Part shown: in pieces, positions 60,871 to 64,000 of the stretch
Numbering within the stretch: position 1 is the stretch's first letter
Layout of the letters: each line of letters opens with the position of its first letter
Assembly: GCA_905250125.1 (NCBI GenBank)
Contig: CAJNOL010000186.1
Span: 140,498 to 204,497 of the forward strand
Length of the DNA stretch: 64,000 nucleotides
Direction: 5' to 3'
Source of the DNA: Rotaria sordida
Lineage: Eukaryota; Rotifera; Eurotatoria; Philodinida; Philodinidae
The notes under the pieces: model-generated
What the model was told of the DNA's origin: nothing
The model's database searches: none
The model's input: only the letters and a program-made list of their open reading frames with translations
Position numbers and translations under genes: made by a program

Positions 60871-61279
60871 AATAATTACGGGAATTATATCATAAAATGG
60901 TGTTTTATTGCGTTTCTGGAGCTTGAAGGTCTCACGAGTTGGTTTGGTTAGGATTTTATTGGTACCATCAGATGCAGGACGTCGAGATACGTCGAATGAT
61001 ATAAATTTGAAAAGTGGCACGGGTCCTGGTTCGAATTGTTTTACGACATTTCGAATTTTAGTGTTTTTGCCGGTGGTACAAAATTATAGTTTACTTTGTC
61101 TTTTGTTGGTTTTGATCTTGACTGTAATTCCAAATTTACGATGTGATAGAGTTTGTCGAGCTCTATCTGGCACACGAAAAATGAAACGTGGCACAGTTGA
61201 GTGGGCGAATCGGTCTGAAAAAAACTCGAATCAGGTGCTAACTTCCCTTACATCTTTTCAGCTTACTATAAGGCATTAA

Positions 61280-61345
61280 AGCGTCACTCTCACTACTTTT
61301 GGATCACCCTGAGTACAAGATACTAACGATTCTGAGTCTTTGATT
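61280..61345. other. Possible Tc1/mariner-class element end
   Basis: CACTACTTTTGGATCACCCTGAGTA-type sequence (61297-61320) resembles the inverted end of Tc1/mariner-class elements (CAGGGTGATCCAAAAGTA in the other direction). It lies directly beside a truncated LRR gene fragment. No matching end was found. Confidence 0.3.
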
Positions 61346-61348
61346 TAA

Positions 61349-61551
61349 TGTAGTTGGTGATGAAGGAGTATTGCATCTTGCTAATGTTTTAATGAGTAAC
61401 AAGGTGACTATCTTTTCTTGTTCTTAATCGATCGTATATTGGTCTATTTGTTACGCAGACATTGAAGACTATTTATTTGGGTACAAATAATATTTCAAAA
61501 ACAGTGTGGAATAAATGGACATCAATTCATGGATATAAAGTGTCGAACTAG
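61349..61551 (+). pseudogene. LRR gene fragment (RNase-inhibitor/NLR type)
   Basis: Two exon-like pieces join in frame across a small intron (donor GTGACT at about 61403, acceptor TTACGCAG near 61459): VGDEGVLHLANVLMSNK and TLKTIYLGTNNISKTVWNKW, ending HGYKVSN and a stop. The LxxNxIxxxG/GxxxLAxxLxxNxTLxxLxLxxNxI pattern is the ribonuclease-inhibitor type of leucine-rich repeat found in NLR-like proteins. Only about one and a half repeats remain. The 5' part is cut off next to a possible transposon end and satellite DNA, so it is a truncated copy. Confidence 0.55.
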
Positions 61552-63110
61552 TTATCATCATTTTCGTTTTTATCCTGTTTTTCTATTCAATAAATACTGA
61601 TTAATCTCGTTTTGAAATTTTGACGATTTTTTATTATATAAAGTGCGATTTATACGAGGCAATATCTATAATCGTGATCCAATTCATTTAATTCGATATC
61701 AATAGTACGACCACGACACGCACCATCACCTAAAACTAATAATACCTTTAAATAGATAAATCCACAAAAGCATCTTTACTTTAAACAATTATTTCCTGAT
61801 TTAATCATGAGCGACAACTTATTTCAAAACTCTTAGATGCGATTCACTAGTTCTTGTGTTAATCGTATGTGATGTGGATCATTTCCTCTTTCATTGAAAT
61901 TTTTCATGTTTTACTCATTTGACATGATGTATCACGAATCATTGTTCAAGAACTATTCGTCCAAAAGACATCTTAGCATTTATTTTTCTAAATTTCTATA
62001 GATCATTATAGATTGACTATTTCTAGCGTAATTACCATAACAATAAAATATCATTTCATGATAATGGATTCGCTAATCGAATGTTCCAACAACAAATAAT
62101 TATAAATCTTTATCATTGAATCCAGTTAGATTTATCTTCTTCTTTCACATATCTTTAGAACAGACCAAGCTGACAAAAACTCATTTATTGGAAATATTCT
62201 TCAGTATTTTTTAATTTTATTGATTAAAATAAATAAGCGAATTGATCCTATTGTTTTGCTTTCCTCTTATAACATACGACCAATAGGGTGAGAATGCTGT
62301 TGATATAGAGAGGTACAGCTTTGTAATGGTTGCCTATTAAACGATAGACACGACTGCCAAGCAGTCAATAATTAATGGAGTTCACTCATATATATATATA
62401 TATATAGACAGAGTCATGGCAGCCTGAGCACATTATCTTTTTCATATTATTCGTACATTTTACCTGCCTGCTTGTCAAAACTAATAGAAGCTATTGTGAT
62501 GGCAACGATACATCATCATTATCATATCAATTTCTCATTCAACGTAAGATTATTAACCCAAGTTATTTTGTGTTGCCTTGTTAGAATTAGAATGACTCGA
62601 CATTGTTAAAATAAAGTTGATTTCAGTAAAATAAGCTGCTCTATATTGTTTTCTTTGAAAAAACTAGGATTCATGATATAACACTAGTTAATCCAGAAAT
62701 AATGGTTATAATACAACATGAAGCGAGTTAATCTTTTTACCATGAATTTTCCTTGTTAAAGTAAAAGAGATAAAAGCTAACAGCTGAGCAGCTGCTAAAC
62801 AATAATATTTGAGAATCTGTAGTAACAATTATGGCACTAAACTTCTTTCAAAAGAATAATTCAAGCTGATATATATTATTTTAGTTGAGTTTGGGCGCAT
62901 AGATTTAGTAGATAACCAATTGAAGAAGTAAAGTCATTAGTTTATCTTTTTAAAACTAATGTTATTTGAAAATTTTCCTTTTTTTTCTGTGTCTTTTGAT
63001 TCTATGATAATCATTATCCCAGGTCATAGCGCCCTCAATTACACATAGATCCATCGAGCTGATTCTTTTAACATCAGTATAAGAAAAAAACGATTTTAGA
63101 TACGAAGGTA
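61552..63110. other. AT-rich intergenic region with a TA microsatellite
   Basis: No gene recognised. A (TA)n run of about 18 bp lies at 62389-62406. Confidence 0.45.
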
Positions 63111-63112
63111 GG

Positions 63113-63335
63113 GGTGGCACTTTAACTTTACTTTAAAAGTTAAAGTTAAAGTGGCACTTTAAACTTTAAAGTTTAAAGTTAAAGTGAAACACTTTAAACT
63201 TTAAACTTTAATTAAAGTGAAAAATTTTAGAACTTTAAACTTTAATTAAAGTTTAAAGTAAAACACTTTAAAACTTTAAACTTTAATTAAAGTAAAAATT
63301 TTGGCACTTTAACTTTAACTTTTTCTTTAAAGTTC
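63113..63335. repeat. CTTTAA/TTAAAG palindromic low-complexity tract
   Basis: About 220 bp made almost only of ACTTTAA, TTTAAAGTT and their complements in changing orientation, so the tract can pair with itself in many ways. Interspersed GTGGCACTTTAA and GTGAAACACTTTAA phrases give a loose period of about 35-60 bp. Confidence 0.75.
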
Positions 63336-63355
63336 AAGTGTTTGTGTCATGCAAT

Positions 63356-63720
63356 ACTATAGGGATACTTTAGGTCCTCAAGTGGTATACTATAAGGATA
63401 CCCTTGGGTCCTCAAGTCCTATACTTTGGGGGTACCCTGAGGTCTTCAAGTCCTTATATTGGGGGTACCATTAGGTCCTCAAGTCCTATACTTTGGGGGT
63501 ACCCTTGCGGCCTTAAGTCCTATACTTTGGAGGTATCCTTAGGTCCTTAAGTCCTATTCTTGGGGGTACTCTTGGATCCTCAAGGCCTATACTTTGGGGG
63601 TACCTTTAGGTCCTCAAGTCCTATTATTGGAGGGTACCCTTTGGCCCTCAAGTCCTATTACTGGGGGGTACCCTTTGGCCCTCAAGTCCTATTATTGGGG
63701 GCACCCTTGGGTCCCCGAGG
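63356..63720. repeat. Minisatellite, about 36-bp unit, ten copies
   Basis: Head-to-tail copies of a unit close to GGTCCTCAAGTCCTATACTT followed by TGGGGGTACCCTTA, diverged by a few bases each and varying by one to three in length. The open frame over the right half (63560-63814) is a translation of this repeat and not a gene. Confidence 0.85.
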
Positions 63721-63761
63721 CCAAATGCCAAAGCTTTATTTTCGCCGTGTTGCACTGAGTA

Positions 63762-64000
63762 GGAGCCCTTACATATACCCATCAATCGATAGAGCATCCT
63801 CGATAACCCTATGATTGGCCCGAACATGGCTATGTGTTGTCCTTACAATAAGAGAAAAAAGCGCTTCTGAAATCTAATTGGTCTATTTTTAGACCAATCA
63901 AATTGCAGAATTCTAGTTCTCAGTGTTGGGGCGGATGGGGACCTCTACATATGCCCATCAATCGATAGAGCATCCTCGATAACCCTATGTTTGGCCTGAA
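63762..64000. repeat. Satellite units, about 178-bp period, to window edge
   Basis: Two units (63772 and 63952) share CCTCTACATATGCCCATCAA-like starts, then ATCGATAGAGCATCCTCGAT and AACCCTATG(A/T)TTGGCC. They share ATCAATCGATAGA and ATGATTGGC with the repeat at 60287-60870. The array continues beyond the window. Confidence 0.7.

Noticed and set aside
60027-61279. Long frames on both strands over the satellite
   Set aside because: They follow the repeat units, have no domain pattern, and overlap each other on opposite strands.
63356-63720. CRISPR-like regular repeats
   Set aside because: The units are contiguous and diverged, with no unique spacers; this is a minisatellite in a eukaryotic genome.
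63560-63814. 84-codon open frame
   Set aside because: It is a translation of the minisatellite unit (repeated YYWG/GPQ-type phrases), not a gene.

Overview
The window looks like nuclear DNA of a bdelloid rotifer (a Rotaria- or Adineta-like animal). The evidence is AT-rich DNA, animal genes cut by many introns of about 55-65 nt, an expanded F-box/LRR-like family, a kinesin-light-chain-like TPR protein, an endonuclease-less (Athena-type) Penelope-like retroelement, and tracts resembling the bdelloid telomere repeat TGTGGG. No species assignment is possible without a database search.

Layout. 1-0.8 kb: broken F-box/LRR-like gene (minus). 1.75-2.9 kb: 3' part of a single-pass membrane protein gene (minus) whose intron holds an odd foldback insertion. 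2.9-9.9 kb: about 7 kb without a recognisable gene. 9.9-11.8 kb: intact two-exon F-box/LRR-like gene (plus). 14.0-24.7 kb: two co-directional minus-strand genes only 108 bp apart, a 23-exon RabGAP1 orthologue followed by a 7-exon DDAH; I rebuilt both in frame from end to end (1078 and 278 aa). 26.2-26.6 kb: small three-exon gene. 27.2-29.3 kb: broken Penelope-like element capped by telomere-like repeat and split by a 777-bp insertion. 30.2 kb: TPR relic. 31.0-31.9 kb: intronless carbonyl-reductase-like SDR. 32.6-35.8 kb: long telomere-like tract abutting a 3-kb IS630/Tc1/mariner-class transposon with about 0.36-kb inverted ends. 37.05-38.3 kb: auxilin-like J-domain gene carrying a complete U6 snRNA gene inside its first intron. 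42.6-45.9 kb: 16-exon NCAM/Fasciclin-2-type adhesion receptor (minus, 776 aa). 46.1 kb: possible peptide-precursor exon. 48.6 kb: unknown 127-aa protein. 51.3-51.9 kb: FLYWCH/MULE-type relic. 52.3-54.5 kb: divergent pair, alpha/beta hydrolase (minus) and TPR protein (plus). 55.4 kb: hAT-type MITE. 57.6-58.5 kb: large foldback element. 59-64 kb: repeat-rich end with direct repeats, a 163-bp-period degenerate satellite, an LRR fragment, a CTTTAA palindromic tract and a 36-bp minisatellite.

Functionally the intact genes are housekeeping or cell-biological: Rab GTPase control, methylarginine breakdown, clathrin uncoating, spliceosomal U6, cell adhesion. They are interleaved with expanded bdelloid families and many small mobile-element scars. 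The most unusual observations are the U6 gene whose terminator T-run doubles as a host 3' splice-site tract, the close RabGAP1-DDAH pair (possible SL-resolved operon), a DDAH whose catalytic Cys position is Ser, and three head-to-head telomere-like palindromes, two of which share a spacer and so look like a dispersed repeat.
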